DNA of 64,000 bases from NCBI GenBank assembly GCA_052035235.1, contig JBPOHT010000036.1:16198-80197 (forward strand), in the 5' to 3' direction. The notes under the pieces were generated by a model that worked only from the letters and a program-made list of their open reading frames with translations, did not search any database and was not told where the DNA came from. Source of the DNA: Solimonas_A sp052035235. Its GTDB lineage: Bacteria; Pseudomonadota; Gammaproteobacteria; Nevskiales; Nevskiaceae. Position numbers and translations under genes: made by a program. Each line of letters opens with the position of its first letter. Within the stretch, counting starts at the first letter, position 1. Positions 16,312 through 24,394 of this stretch are shown here, piece after piece.

Positions 16312-17835
16312 TCAGTAGACGTCGCGCCGATATCGTCCCTGCTCCAGCATGCTCTCCACGGTCTCGTTACCCAGCACCTCGGCCAGCATGCGCCCCACGG
16401 CGGGCGCCATGCCCTCCAGGCTGCCGCAGACGTACACCGAGGCACCCTCGGCGACCCAGGCCTTCAGCTCCTGCGCGGCTTCGCGCAGGCGGTCCTGCAC
16501 GTAAAGGCGTTGCTCCTGGTCACGGGAAAACACCAGGTCCAGGCGCTCGAGAAACCCCGCCTTCTGCCAGGCCTCGAGCTCGTCCCGATGGAACGCATCG
16601 TGGGCCGCGCTGCGTTCGCCGAACACCAGCCAGTTGCGCTGGTGCCCCGCCGCAACACGGGCCTTGAGATGCGCGCGCAGGCCGGCCAGCCCCGTACCGT
16701 TGCCGACCAGGATCAGCGGGCGGGCGTCCGGCGGCGGCTGGAAGCCGGGGTTTTCGCGGATGCGCAATGCGATCTCTCCGCCCAGTTCGGCGTGCCCGGT
16801 GAGCCAGCCGGAGCCCAGGCCCAGGCTGCCGTCGGGCTGGCGCATCTGCCGCAGCAGCAGTTCCAGGCGTCCATCGGCGGGAATCGAGGCGATGCTGTAT
16901 TCGCGGTGCGGCAGCGGCCGGAGGCTCTCGGCAAGCTGTTGCGTCGTCATGCCCTGCAGTTCGGCCAGCTCCCGCGGCAGCAGGCTGCGGGACAGCCACG
17001 CGGACAGGGCTTCGCCGTCGGGCATCGGCGTGGCCGAAGGCAGGCCGATAGCCTGCAGGGCCTCGGCGACGCGCTGTGGGGCATTGCGTGGGCCGATCTC
17101 GGCGATGTCGCCGGCACTCCACTTGGGGATGCCCTCGAACGGCTGCAACGCGAGATGATAGGCCGGGCCACCGAAGCTGCCGGGGTTCAGCAGGCGACGT
17201 TCCACCAAGCGCCAGCGCTGGTACTCGGGCGCGCTCCAGTCCGGCAACGGCTGCCCGCCACCGAGCAGTTCCAGGTGGTGCTGCCAGTGGCGCAGCGCAC
17301 CCTCATCGGCGTTGTCGACCTCCACGGCGTCGAACAACGGCTGTGCGCCGTGCTGGCGCAGCCAGCGCTCCAGCTCATGACCGAAGCCGCAGAAATGGCG
17401 GTATTCACGGTCGCCCAGGGCCAGCAGGCCATAGTGCAAGCCCTGCAGGTCTGCGTCCGCGCGCATGACCTTGCGCACGAAGGGAATGCAGGTATCGGGC
17501 GGGTCACCCTCGCCCGTGGTACTGGCCACGAACAGCACGCGGCCGGCGGACTGCAGCATGGCCGCCGTCACCTCGCCCAGGGGATACAGCTGCACCGGCG
17601 CGCCGCTGGCCTGCAGCGACTGCGCCGTCTGCAGGGCCAGGCGCTGCGCGAAGCCGGTCTGGCTGGCGTAGGCGACCAGGATGGGGCTGCTGCCGGCCGG
17701 AGCCGGTATCCGCAGACGGCGGCGCGCTCGGGCGCGCGACCCGGCGATGAAGGCGCAGAGCAGCAGCCAGGCCAGGACTACAGCACCCGCCTTCAGGGCA
17801 CGCTGCCCGTCCGCCGTGGAAAGCCAGTCAATCAC
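16312..17835 (-). CDS. Membrane-anchored diflavin reductase (sulfite reductase flavoprotein-like)
   Basis: A 507-residue NADPH-dependent diflavin reductase. An N-terminal transmembrane helix (about residues 15-33) precedes a flavodoxin domain (YASQTGFAQRLA, ASTTGEGDPPD) and an FAD/NADPH domain (REYSIASIP, VGNGTGLAGLRAHL, YVCGSLEGMAPAV), ending in an aromatic residue as in CysJ/P450 reductases. It is predicted to pass electrons from cytosolic NADPH to membrane partners, plausibly the PepSY protein upstream. It overlaps apbE by 8 nt and ends the iron-regulated operon. It is too short and wrongly placed to be the assimilatory CysJ. Confidence 0.85.
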   Translation of the reverse strand: MIDWLSTADGQRALKAGAVVLAWLLLCAFIAGSRARARRRLRIPAPAGSSPILVAYASQTGFAQRLALQTAQSLQASGAPVQLYPLGEVTAAMLQSAGRVLFVASTTGEGDPPDTCIPFVRKVMRADADLQGLHYGLLALGDREYRHFCGFGHELERWLRQHGAQPLFDAVEVDNADEGALRHWQHHLELLGGGQPLPDWSAPEYQRWRLVERRLLNPGSFGGPAYHLALQPFEGIPKWSAGDIAEIGPRNAPQRVAEALQAIGLPSATPMPDGEALSAWLSRSLLPRELAELQGMTTQQLAESLRPLPHREYSIASIPADGRLELLLRQMRQPDGSLGLGSGWLTGHAELGGEIALRIRENPGFQPPPDARPLILVGNGTGLAGLRAHLKARVAAGHQRNWLVFGERSAAHDAFHRDELEAWQKAGFLERLDLVFSRDQEQRLYVQDRLREAAQELKAWVAEGASVYVCGSLEGMAPAVGRMLAEVLGNETVESMLEQGRYRRDVY

Positions 17836-18826
17836 TGGCCAGTGCCTCGAAAGCCGGCGTCAGGCGCTCGATGAAGCCCGCGCCACTACGCAGCACGAAC
17901 TGCGCGGCAAAGTCGTGCCGCGTGGCGAAGTCGTAGGCCTCGTCAGGGTGCAGCACACCCAGCACGGTGGCCAGCGCATCGGCCGGCATGCATTCGGGGT
18001 GCAGCACCGTGACCGACGCCAAGGCATGGGTCACCGGCCAGCCGCTGCGCGGGTCCAGCGTATGCGCGTAGCGCCGGCCCTCATGTTCGAAATAGCGGCG
18101 ATAGTCGCCGGAGGTGGCCACCGCCAGGCCATGCAGGGCCAGCACCGTATGCGGCAGTTCTTCGCCGACACGCTCCAGCTCTACCCACCATGGCTGGCCG
18201 TCGGGCTTGCAGCCCTGGCCGCGCAACTCGCCGCCAACCTCCACCAGCCAGTGATCGACACCGGCGCGGCCGAGATAGCGCGCCAGCTGGTCCACGGCAT
18301 AGCCCTTGGCGATGGATGAGAAATCCAGCTGCAGGCCACCTGGCTGCAGCAGACGCTTGCCGGCCTCGTCGAGTTGCAGGCGCTGCCAGCCGATGCGCGC
18401 CCGCGCCGCGTCGATCTCGCTAATGGAGGGCGGGCTGCCGCGCTGCGGCACCGGGCCGAAGCCCCAGGCATCGACCAGCGGGCCTATGGTGGGATCGAAG
18501 GCGCCGTCGCTGACCTGCGCGTACTCCCGCGCCGCTTCCAGCACCTCCAGGAATTCCGCCGGCAACAGATGCCAACTGCCGGGCGCGGCGGCGTTGTAGC
18601 GGCACAGGTCGGAGTCCGGTTCCCAGTGGCTCATCTGCGCCACCACGCGATCCAGCTCCTGCTGCACGCCGGCACCGAGCCAGCGCAGGTCCTCCGCCGG
18701 CGCCACCAGCAGCACCGACCAGGTGGTGCCCATGCTGTGGCCCTTGAGCGCGTGCAGGCTCCCGCCGTCCGGATGCGGCGGCAGGGACTGCGGGCTCAGG
18801 TTGCGCGGAACGAGGACGCGATTCAT
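17828..18826 (-). CDS. apbE: FAD:protein FMN transferase (ApbE)
   Basis: A 332-residue ApbE-family flavin transferase that attaches FMN covalently to Thr/Ser of extracytoplasmic redox proteins. MGTTWSV, DGAFDPTIGPLVDAWGFG, SSIAKGYAVDQLARYL, VEVGGELRGQG and PADALATVLGV match the conserved ApbE blocks for FAD and Mg2+ binding. I chose ATG 18826 (MNRVLVPR); a GTG at 18859 is in frame but lies inside a 10-bp hairpin. No clear signal peptide is visible, although ApbE normally acts in the periplasm. The likely target is the DUF2271 protein in the same operon. Confidence 0.92.
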   Translation of the reverse strand: MNRVLVPRNLSPQSLPPHPDGGSLHALKGHSMGTTWSVLLVAPAEDLRWLGAGVQQELDRVVAQMSHWEPDSDLCRYNAAAPGSWHLLPAEFLEVLEAAREYAQVSDGAFDPTIGPLVDAWGFGPVPQRGSPPSISEIDAARARIGWQRLQLDEAGKRLLQPGGLQLDFSSIAKGYAVDQLARYLGRAGVDHWLVEVGGELRGQGCKPDGQPWWVELERVGEELPHTVLALHGLAVATSGDYRRYFEHEGRRYAHTLDPRSGWPVTHALASVTVLHPECMPADALATVLGVLHPDEAYDFATRHDFAAQFVLRSGAGFIERLTPAFEALASD

Positions 18827-18845
18827 GCGGGATGCCGGAAAGCAG

Positions 18846-18883
18846 ACGACGCCCGCCACCCCATCAAGGGCGACGGGCGTCGT
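18846..18883 (-). other. Hairpin between the DUF4198 gene and apbE
   Basis: A perfect 10-bp inverted repeat ACGACGCCCG/CGGGCGTCGT (18846-18855 and 18874-18883) with an 18-nt loop lies in the short gap before apbE. There is no T-run. It may tune expression within the operon and argues against the upstream GTG start of apbE. Confidence 0.4.
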
Positions 18884-18893
18884 GCGCTTGGCC

Positions 18894-19709
18894 TCAGGGC
18901 GACAGCACCTCGAAGCTGGCGGTGTAGCTGCTGCGGCGCTCGGTGGCAGGCTTGTCGGCCTTCCTGTCCTGCACCGAGGCGCTGAGCCAGTACAGGCCCG
19001 GCTGCGGCCACTCCAGGGTGAAGCGGCCGTCCTTGCCGGTCTTCAGCTCGATCTCGTTGACGGCGCTGCGATAACGCGTGCCATCGGCGACCACCTCCAC
19101 TTCCACGTCCGCCGCCGGCTTGCCGTCGAGCAGGAACTGGAAGGTGGCGGACTCACCGGTGTAGAGATCGTTGAAGCCGGTGACCTGCACCAGCTCCAGG
19201 CCCTTGCCGGTGGGCTTGAGCGCGGTGTCGTTGGGCTTGCCGGCGGTGACGAAAGTCTCCAGACGGCCGATCGACTGCGTGACCTTCAGGTCCTTTGCCT
19301 TCTTGGGCACTTCCTGGGCGAAGCCCTCCGGCGTGAACGGCGCGCCGCGGGCCGGCCAGCGCTTGGTCTGGCCGTTGTCGTCCCAACTGGCGCTGATGCC
19401 GCTGTTGACCACTGCGATCTTGTACGTGCCGGGCTGCTTGAGCTGCAGGTCGAAGGTGGCGCGCAGCTTGCCGGAGGCCTGGTTCTCCGGCACCACGGTG
19501 CTGCCGTCCGGCGCGGTGATGACCAGGTTGTCCAGGCGCGCGGCGTTGTGGTCGCGCACGAAGGGATCGGTGGACGAACCGGCGTCGAAGGTGACCCACT
19601 GATCCACGTTCAACACGGTCTTGGAGGGGGCGATCCACTGCTTGTGCGCCAGGGCGGACAGCGGCAGGAGGGCGGCAGCGAGGGCCAGCGGCTTGATCAG
19701 GTTTTTCAT
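18894..19709 (-). CDS. DUF4198 periplasmic protein (NikM-like)
   Basis: A 271-residue exported protein with a Sec signal peptide (MKNLIKPLALAAALLPLSALA|H). The mature protein starts HKQWIAPS and shows Ig-like beta segments typical of DUF4198, a family related to periplasmic metal-uptake accessory proteins. A histidine at the mature N-terminus is common in this family and may bind metal. In this operon it sits between DUF2271 and ApbE, so a role in iron handling is likely (inference). Confidence 0.85.
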   Translation of the reverse strand: MKNLIKPLALAAALLPLSALAHKQWIAPSKTVLNVDQWVTFDAGSSTDPFVRDHNAARLDNLVITAPDGSTVVPENQASGKLRATFDLQLKQPGTYKIAVVNSGISASWDDNGQTKRWPARGAPFTPEGFAQEVPKKAKDLKVTQSIGRLETFVTAGKPNDTALKPTGKGLELVQVTGFNDLYTGESATFQFLLDGKPAADVEVEVVADGTRYRSAVNEIELKTGKDGRFTLEWPQPGLYWLSASVQDRKADKPATERRSSYTASFEVLSP

Positions 19710-19729
19710 GTCGTTGCTCCGTCGGGGGC

Positions 19730-20314
19730 TCAGGGCTTGACGCTGAGGGAGATGGCGCCGAGCTCGCGCGAGCCCTTGGCCTTGATGGTCTGCGCATCCT
19801 TGGCCGGCACCTGGAAGGGCACGTCGACCAGTTCACGGCCACCCTCCTCGCGCGCCGCCTCGACCACCAGCTTGTACTGGCCTGCCGGCAGGTCGGCCAC
19901 GTTGAAGCTCAGGGAGTGCTCGCCGGGTGCGCGGGTGGCGCCGGTGATGCCGTCGGCCGGCAGTGTCAGCTCGCGGCCGCTGCGGCGCCACCACTGGCGC
20001 AGGTCGGGCAGCCACTTGGCACCGCCCTGGACGTTGGCGGCAGCGCCCTGCATGCCGCCTGGCGCGCCGGCAGCAGCGGCGGGCGCAGCAGGGGCAGCGG
20101 CGGCCGGGGCCTTCTCGCCCTTCTTGGGCTGCTGGTACCAGACCGCCAGGTTGGCGGCCACGCTCTTGTCCTCACGCTCCAGCCAGACGGCGACGTAGGG
20201 ACGGTGATACTCGGCCACGTCCAGGCGGGGAATGTCGATGGACAGGTCCAGGTTTGCGGCCAGAACGGTGCCCGGCAGCATGCTGCAGAGAACGAGGGGA
20301 ATGCGGTGACGCAT
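19730..20314 (-). CDS. DUF2271 periplasmic protein with candidate flavinylation motif
   Basis: A 194-residue exported protein of family DUF2271 with signal peptide MRHRIPLVLCSMLPGTVLA|A. The N-terminal part has a beta segment with RPYVAVWLE. Residues 68-100 form an Ala/Pro/Gly-rich linker, and the conserved WLPDLRQWWRRSG follows. Immediately after this comes D121-G-I-T124-G-A-T127, which matches the Dxx(S/T)GA(T/S) motif where ApbE attaches FMN in other proteins. With apbE three genes downstream and a PepSY protein directly upstream, it is a candidate flavin-bearing electron carrier for ferric iron reduction. Flavinylation is inferred. Confidence 0.85.
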   Translation of the reverse strand: MRHRIPLVLCSMLPGTVLAANLDLSIDIPRLDVAEYHRPYVAVWLEREDKSVAANLAVWYQQPKKGEKAPAAAAPAAPAAAAGAPGGMQGAAANVQGGAKWLPDLRQWWRRSGRELTLPADGITGATRAPGEHSLSFNVADLPAGQYKLVVEAAREEGGRELVDVPFQVPAKDAQTIKAKGSRELGAISLSVKP

Positions 20315-20333
20315 GTGGGAGCCTCGGAAGTTT

Positions 20334-20963
20334 TTAGTGAATGAACAGGATCGCCAGTACCAACGGAATCACCAGTCCCAGCCCGACGATCGGCCAGGTG
20401 GTGGGCCGGTTCCCCGCATGAATCTGCAGCAGGAACAGGCCAGTGATGCAAAAAATCAGGCAGGCCACCGCGAACACGTCGATGAACCAGCCCCAGGCCA
20501 CGCCCGCATTGCGGCCCTTGTGTAAGTCATTGAAGTACGAAATCCAGCCCCGATCGGTCTGCTCGTACTCCACCTCGCCGCTCTCCAGGTCAAAGTTGAC
20601 CCAGGCGTCGCCGCCCGGCCGCGGCAGCGTCAGGTAGATCTCGCCGTCGTTCCATTCCGGCTCGCGCGATCCCGCTTCCAGGGACAATGATTCCTGTAGC
20701 CAGGCGGCCAGCGCCGGCGGCAAGGCGCCCTTGCCTCCCTCTTCGGCCGCAGCCGCAATCTGCTCCCGCAGGAGCTCCGGCAACTGCGCCGTCTGCGTCA
20801 CCACCTTGGCCTTGGCCTCGATCTGCGAGGCATGGTTCAAGGTGATGCCGGTGGCCGCGAACAGGATCATGCCGATCAGGCACAGGGCCGAGCTGATCCA
20901 GTGCCACTGGTGCAGATGCTTGAGCCAGAAGGCCCGGCGCTTTTGATCCTGCTTGGCTTCCAT
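20334..20963 (-). CDS. PepSY-domain inner-membrane protein
   Basis: A 209-residue membrane protein of the PepSY-associated type. A first transmembrane helix (about 24-45) follows HLHQWHWISS, a periplasmic PepSY-like domain spans about 50-155, and two helices (about 157-182 and 188-208) end the protein. Histidines flanking the helices (KHLHQWHW, NHAS, NDLHKGR) could ligate heme, as proposed for ferric-siderophore reductases of this family. It is probably the membrane step between the cytosolic-side diflavin reductase and periplasmic DUF2271. The start lies 9 nt after the piuC stop. Confidence 0.85.
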   Translation of the reverse strand: MEAKQDQKRRAFWLKHLHQWHWISSALCLIGMILFAATGITLNHASQIEAKAKVVTQTAQLPELLREQIAAAAEEGGKGALPPALAAWLQESLSLEAGSREPEWNDGEIYLTLPRPGGDAWVNFDLESGEVEYEQTDRGWISYFNDLHKGRNAGVAWGWFIDVFAVACLIFCITGLFLLQIHAGNRPTTWPIVGLGLVIPLVLAILFIH

Positions 20964-20972
20964 CCCCTTCCC

Positions 20973-21653
20973 TCAGACCTCGACCCAGCGGCGCAGCAGG
21001 TTGTGATACACCCCGGTCAACTGAGTAACGGATGGATGGTCCGGTACGTTGACAGCCAATCGCTGGATCGCGGTATCCATGTCGAAAAGCAGGCTTCGCT
21101 GCGAATCCTCCCTCACCAGGCTCTGGATCCAGAAGAAGGAGGCCAGCCGCATACCCCGGGTGACCGGATTGACGCGATGCAGGCTGGTGCCGGGATACAA
21201 CACCATGTCACCGGCGCTGAACTTGATGCTCTGCGCGCCATAGGTGTCCTCGACCACCAACTCCCCACCGTCATACTCATCCGGCTCCACCAGGAACAGC
21301 GTGGCGGAGATGTCCGTTCGCACGCGATGCGGTGTGCCACGCACGTCACGCACGGCGTTGTCCACATGCACCCCGAAGTTGCCGCCGCCCGAATAGCGGT
21401 TGAACAGCGGCGGGTAGATCTTGGCCGGCAGTGCTGCGGAACGGAACAGCATGTTGCGCGCCAGTGTCTGGGAAATGAAATCTCCCCACTGCCGCGCCAC
21501 CGGATGGTCCTCGGACAACTGCTGGTTGTTCTTGACGCGGCCCGACTGGTGGCCGGCGGTCACGCGTCCATCGACCCAGTCGGCCTGCTCCAGGGCAGCA
21601 CGGCATTGCGCTACCTGTTCGGCCGTCAAGACACCCGGAATCTTCAGCAGCAT
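20973..21653 (-). CDS. piuC: Fe(II)/2-oxoglutarate dioxygenase, PiuC/PKHX-type
   Basis: A 226-residue dioxygenase of the PiuC/YbiX family, which is typically Fur-regulated and encoded beside a catecholate siderophore receptor. The 2-His-1-Asp iron site is H96-x-D98...H159, and R169 is the likely 2-oxoglutarate ligand (TRGMRLA). The N-terminal segment VDGRVTAGHQSGRVKNNQQL is the family signature. Length equals that of homologues. It follows the Fiu-like receptor gene, separated by a terminator-like hairpin, so it may be expressed at a lower level than the receptor. Confidence 0.93.
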   Translation of the reverse strand: MLLKIPGVLTAEQVAQCRAALEQADWVDGRVTAGHQSGRVKNNQQLSEDHPVARQWGDFISQTLARNMLFRSAALPAKIYPPLFNRYSGGGNFGVHVDNAVRDVRGTPHRVRTDISATLFLVEPDEYDGGELVVEDTYGAQSIKFSAGDMVLYPGTSLHRVNPVTRGMRLASFFWIQSLVREDSQRSLLFDMDTAIQRLAVNVPDHPSVTQLTGVYHNLLRRWVEV

Positions 21654-21673
21654 GTAGCGTCCTCGGAAAAAGC

Positions 21674-21704
21674 AAAAACCCCACCCAATATACCGGGTGG
21701 GGTT
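21674..21704 (-). terminator. Terminator/attenuating hairpin between the Fiu-like receptor and piuC
   Basis: On the minus strand AACCCCACCC/GGGTGGGGTT (21677-21704) with an 8-nt A/T-rich loop is followed by a T-run (21678-21674). It lies 18 nt after the receptor stop and 20 nt before the piuC start. No promoter is obvious between them, so partial readthrough giving high receptor and lower piuC levels is plausible. Confidence 0.8.
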
Positions 21705-21722
21705 CTTGCTGCGTTACTACGA

Positions 21723-24107
21723 TCAGAACTCGTAGTTCGCCGTCAGCACGGCCTGGCGGCCCTCGCCCGGAGTGGCCCAACCGGTGCCACGCACGCGGGT
21801 GTAGTACTCCTCGTCGGTCAGGTTGTTCAGGTTCAGGCGCAAGTTGAACTCACGGCTCGCCTGCCAGCCCAGCGAAGCCTTGTGGACCCAGTAGCTATCC
21901 ACCCGGACATCGTTCGGTGCGGCAGCCGAGTTGTTCGGCAACACGCTGCCCTGGTACTGAGCGCCGTAGCCCACTTCCAGGCGCAGCGGCAGCTTGTAGG
22001 TGGTCCAGAGATTGAAGCCGTTCTTCGGGGTATTCGGCAGGTCCTGGCCCTTCTGCGTGTCAATCGCAGTCGATTCCTTGGCAATGCTCCGCTTGATCTC
22101 GCTGTCCAGGTAGGCATAGCTGCCGAAGACCGACCACTTCTGCGTGATCAGGCCGGTGGCGCCGAGCTCGAAACCCTTCACGCGGCTCTCGCCGTCGAGC
22201 TGCTGCTCGGGGAGGGTCGGATCCACCGAGGCCACGCGGAAGTTGGTGCGCTCGATGCGGAAGATCGCGCTGGTGAGCTGCAGCCTGGCGTCGAACAGAT
22301 CCCACTTGGCGCCGATCTCGTAGCTGCGGGCCTCTTCCGGATCGACGTTGCAGTTGGCGTTGGTCTGCGGAGGAGTCGGAGGCGGCGTCGTCACCGGCGT
22401 GCAGCTGCCATTCACGGAGGCCTTGGACGGGGTCTGCGAGTTGCCGTAGTTGACGTAGATGCTCGCCGCTTCCACCGGCTTGAACACCACGCCGGCGCGG
22501 TACGAGAACAGGGTGTCCTCGTTCTCGGCAGGCACGCCCTTGGCAGTGATGCTGCCCAGGTTGGTGTTGTCTGGGGTCGGGTTAGGCGTCGTCGGTGCCG
22601 TATAGGTCTTGACCGTGTAGGTCGTGGAGCTGCCCTCGTTGCGCTCCACACGCAGGCCCGCGGTCAGGGCCCACTGCTTGGTCAGGTCCAACGTATCGGA
22701 GAGATAAATGGCCGCGTTCTTCTGCTCACCCTCGCTCTTGCTGGTGCGGAAGTAGTTGGTCGCACCGGCATAGACGTTGTTGGGATTGTAGATGTCCATC
22801 AGCGGCAGCGACGCCGGCGAACTGCCGTCGGCATTGCGCAGCGTGTTGCCACCATCCAGCTCAAAGGTCTCGCGCGTGAACTGCACGCCGGTCACCAGGG
22901 CATTGGTCATGCCGCCCAGCGTGGTACGCCAGGTCAGGTCGGTCTGGTTGGACACGATCTCGTTGACGGTGTCGCGCACGTTGCCACGCGGACCGGAAGG
23001 CGTGTAGCCCGCCGCGGCGCAAGTCGCCGTGCCACCCAGTACGGTTTGGCCGGCCGCGAGGCAAACGTTGCCCTGCGGCGGATCGACGATGAGGAACTGC
23101 GTGGTGCGACCAACACGCGACAGGTTGCGCAGGCTCAGCGCATCGTTGAACTTGTGATCGAGGATACCCGTGACCGCGCTGTTCTTGGTCTCCTGGGTGT
23201 CGAGGTTGCTGTAGCCGTAGTAGTTGCTGCTGTCCACGCCCGGCACCGGGCGATTGTTGCGGAACAGCACGCCGTACTGCGGAGTGTTGTCGTCTTCCTG
23301 GTGGAACAGGGCCAGCGAGAACTGCGTGTTGCCACCCAGGCCGAAAGCTACCGAGGGGGCGATGCCCCAGCGCTCGAACTTCTCGACGTCGCGGCCCGGC
23401 ACGTCATTCTCGTGCTTCATCGCATTCAATCGCAGCGCGATGCTGTCGGACACCGGCTGGTTCACGTCCGCGGTGGCACGGTAATAGTTGTCAGTGCCCA
23501 GGCCAGCGCTGACACGAGCGAATTTTTCCGCCTTGGGCGTCTTGCTGACCAGATTGATCGTACCGCCCACGGCACCGGCGCCGGAGTTGGCGGAGTTGGC
23601 ACCCTTGACCACCTCGACCGACTCGAGGTTGAAGGGATCGGAGCGGGTGTACTGGCCGCTATCACGGATGCCGTCGGTGGTGACGTCATTGCTGCCGGCG
23701 TAGCCACGGATGCTGATGCTGTCGCCGTAGCCGCCGCCGCCCTCGCCTGCGCCGAAGGTGATGCCCGGGACGTTGCCGAGGATGTCGCGCAGCGTCAGGA
23801 CGTTCTGGTCCTCGATGACCTTCTTGGAGATGATGGTGATGTTCTGCGGCGTATCCAGCAGCGGCTTGACGTACTTCGGAGACTGCAGGGTTTCGACCTT
23901 GTACTCGTTGACCTGGCGGTCCTGGACCTTCACGGCCGGCAGTTGCACCTGGTCGGGGGCAGCAGCGGCGGGCGCCGGGGTCTCGGCCGCGGCAGGGGCG
24001 GTCTCGACGGTCGGGGCCGCCACGGGGGCATCTTCCGCCATGGCAATGGACGGAACAGCGAACATCGCGGTCAGCGCAGCCGCGACAGGCGTCATACGGA
24101 ATTTCAT
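21723..24107 (-). CDS. TonB-dependent siderophore receptor, Fiu-like
   Basis: A 794-residue outer-membrane receptor with signal peptide (MKFRMTPVAAALTAMFAVPSIAMA). An Ala/Pro/Glu-rich segment follows (to about residue 52), then a TonB-dependent plug (TPQNITIISKKVIEDQNV, GITFGAGEGGGGYGDSISIRGY, DGIRDSGQY). The large beta-barrel ends in the terminal aromatic F. Plug wording matches the Fiu/catecholate receptor group normally paired with PiuC. The start at 24107 is chosen because it gives a proper signal peptide; the frame is open 23 codons further. A Fur-box-like site lies about 130 nt upstream. Confidence 0.92.
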   Translation of the reverse strand: MKFRMTPVAAALTAMFAVPSIAMAEDAPVAAPTVETAPAAAETPAPAAAAPDQVQLPAVKVQDRQVNEYKVETLQSPKYVKPLLDTPQNITIISKKVIEDQNVLTLRDILGNVPGITFGAGEGGGGYGDSISIRGYAGSNDVTTDGIRDSGQYTRSDPFNLESVEVVKGANSANSGAGAVGGTINLVSKTPKAEKFARVSAGLGTDNYYRATADVNQPVSDSIALRLNAMKHENDVPGRDVEKFERWGIAPSVAFGLGGNTQFSLALFHQEDDNTPQYGVLFRNNRPVPGVDSSNYYGYSNLDTQETKNSAVTGILDHKFNDALSLRNLSRVGRTTQFLIVDPPQGNVCLAAGQTVLGGTATCAAAGYTPSGPRGNVRDTVNEIVSNQTDLTWRTTLGGMTNALVTGVQFTRETFELDGGNTLRNADGSSPASLPLMDIYNPNNVYAGATNYFRTSKSEGEQKNAAIYLSDTLDLTKQWALTAGLRVERNEGSSTTYTVKTYTAPTTPNPTPDNTNLGSITAKGVPAENEDTLFSYRAGVVFKPVEAASIYVNYGNSQTPSKASVNGSCTPVTTPPPTPPQTNANCNVDPEEARSYEIGAKWDLFDARLQLTSAIFRIERTNFRVASVDPTLPEQQLDGESRVKGFELGATGLITQKWSVFGSYAYLDSEIKRSIAKESTAIDTQKGQDLPNTPKNGFNLWTTYKLPLRLEVGYGAQYQGSVLPNNSAAAPNDVRVDSYWVHKASLGWQASREFNLRLNLNNLTDEEYYTRVRGTGWATPGEGRQAVLTANYEF

Positions 24108-24237
24108 CTGCAACACTCCCAGGAAGACTCTCGATGTATGGGCGGCGCCCCAATCCCCGGTGGCTTTCACCATCAACCGCCCTATGTATGCGCAGTCGGA
24201 ATGAATGCCGATTCTGCGATCAGGTTTTCATTCTACA

Positions 24238-24252
24238 TGAGAATCATTTGTA
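24238..24252 (-). promoter_or_regulatory. Fur-box-like operator upstream of the Fiu-like receptor
   Basis: TGAGAATCATTTGTA matches the 7-1-7 Fur consensus TGATAATNATTATCA at 10 of 14 specified bases and lies in an A/T-rich pocket (24228-24260) within otherwise GC-rich DNA. It sits between the terminator of the preceding receptor gene and the start at 24107. Confidence 0.55.
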
Positions 24253-24325
24253 TTCAAATCTGCAATCTTGTCTTCTGCCCTGTCTCCCGCATCCTGCAAT
24301 GGCCCGGCGGACTGCCGGGTACGGG

Positions 24326-24353
24326 AAAAGGCCGCCGGATTCCTCCGGCAGCC
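24326..24353 (-). terminator. Intrinsic terminator after the FepA/CirA-like receptor
   Basis: On the minus strand GGCTGCCGG/CCGGCGGCC (one G-T pair) with a 6-nt loop is followed by TTTT (24329-24326). It lies about 40 nt after the stop at 24395 and separates the two receptor transcription units. Confidence 0.7.
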
Positions 24354-24394
24354 TCCCCCAATGAATCAATGACTTCGCGCGATACCGAGAAGAC

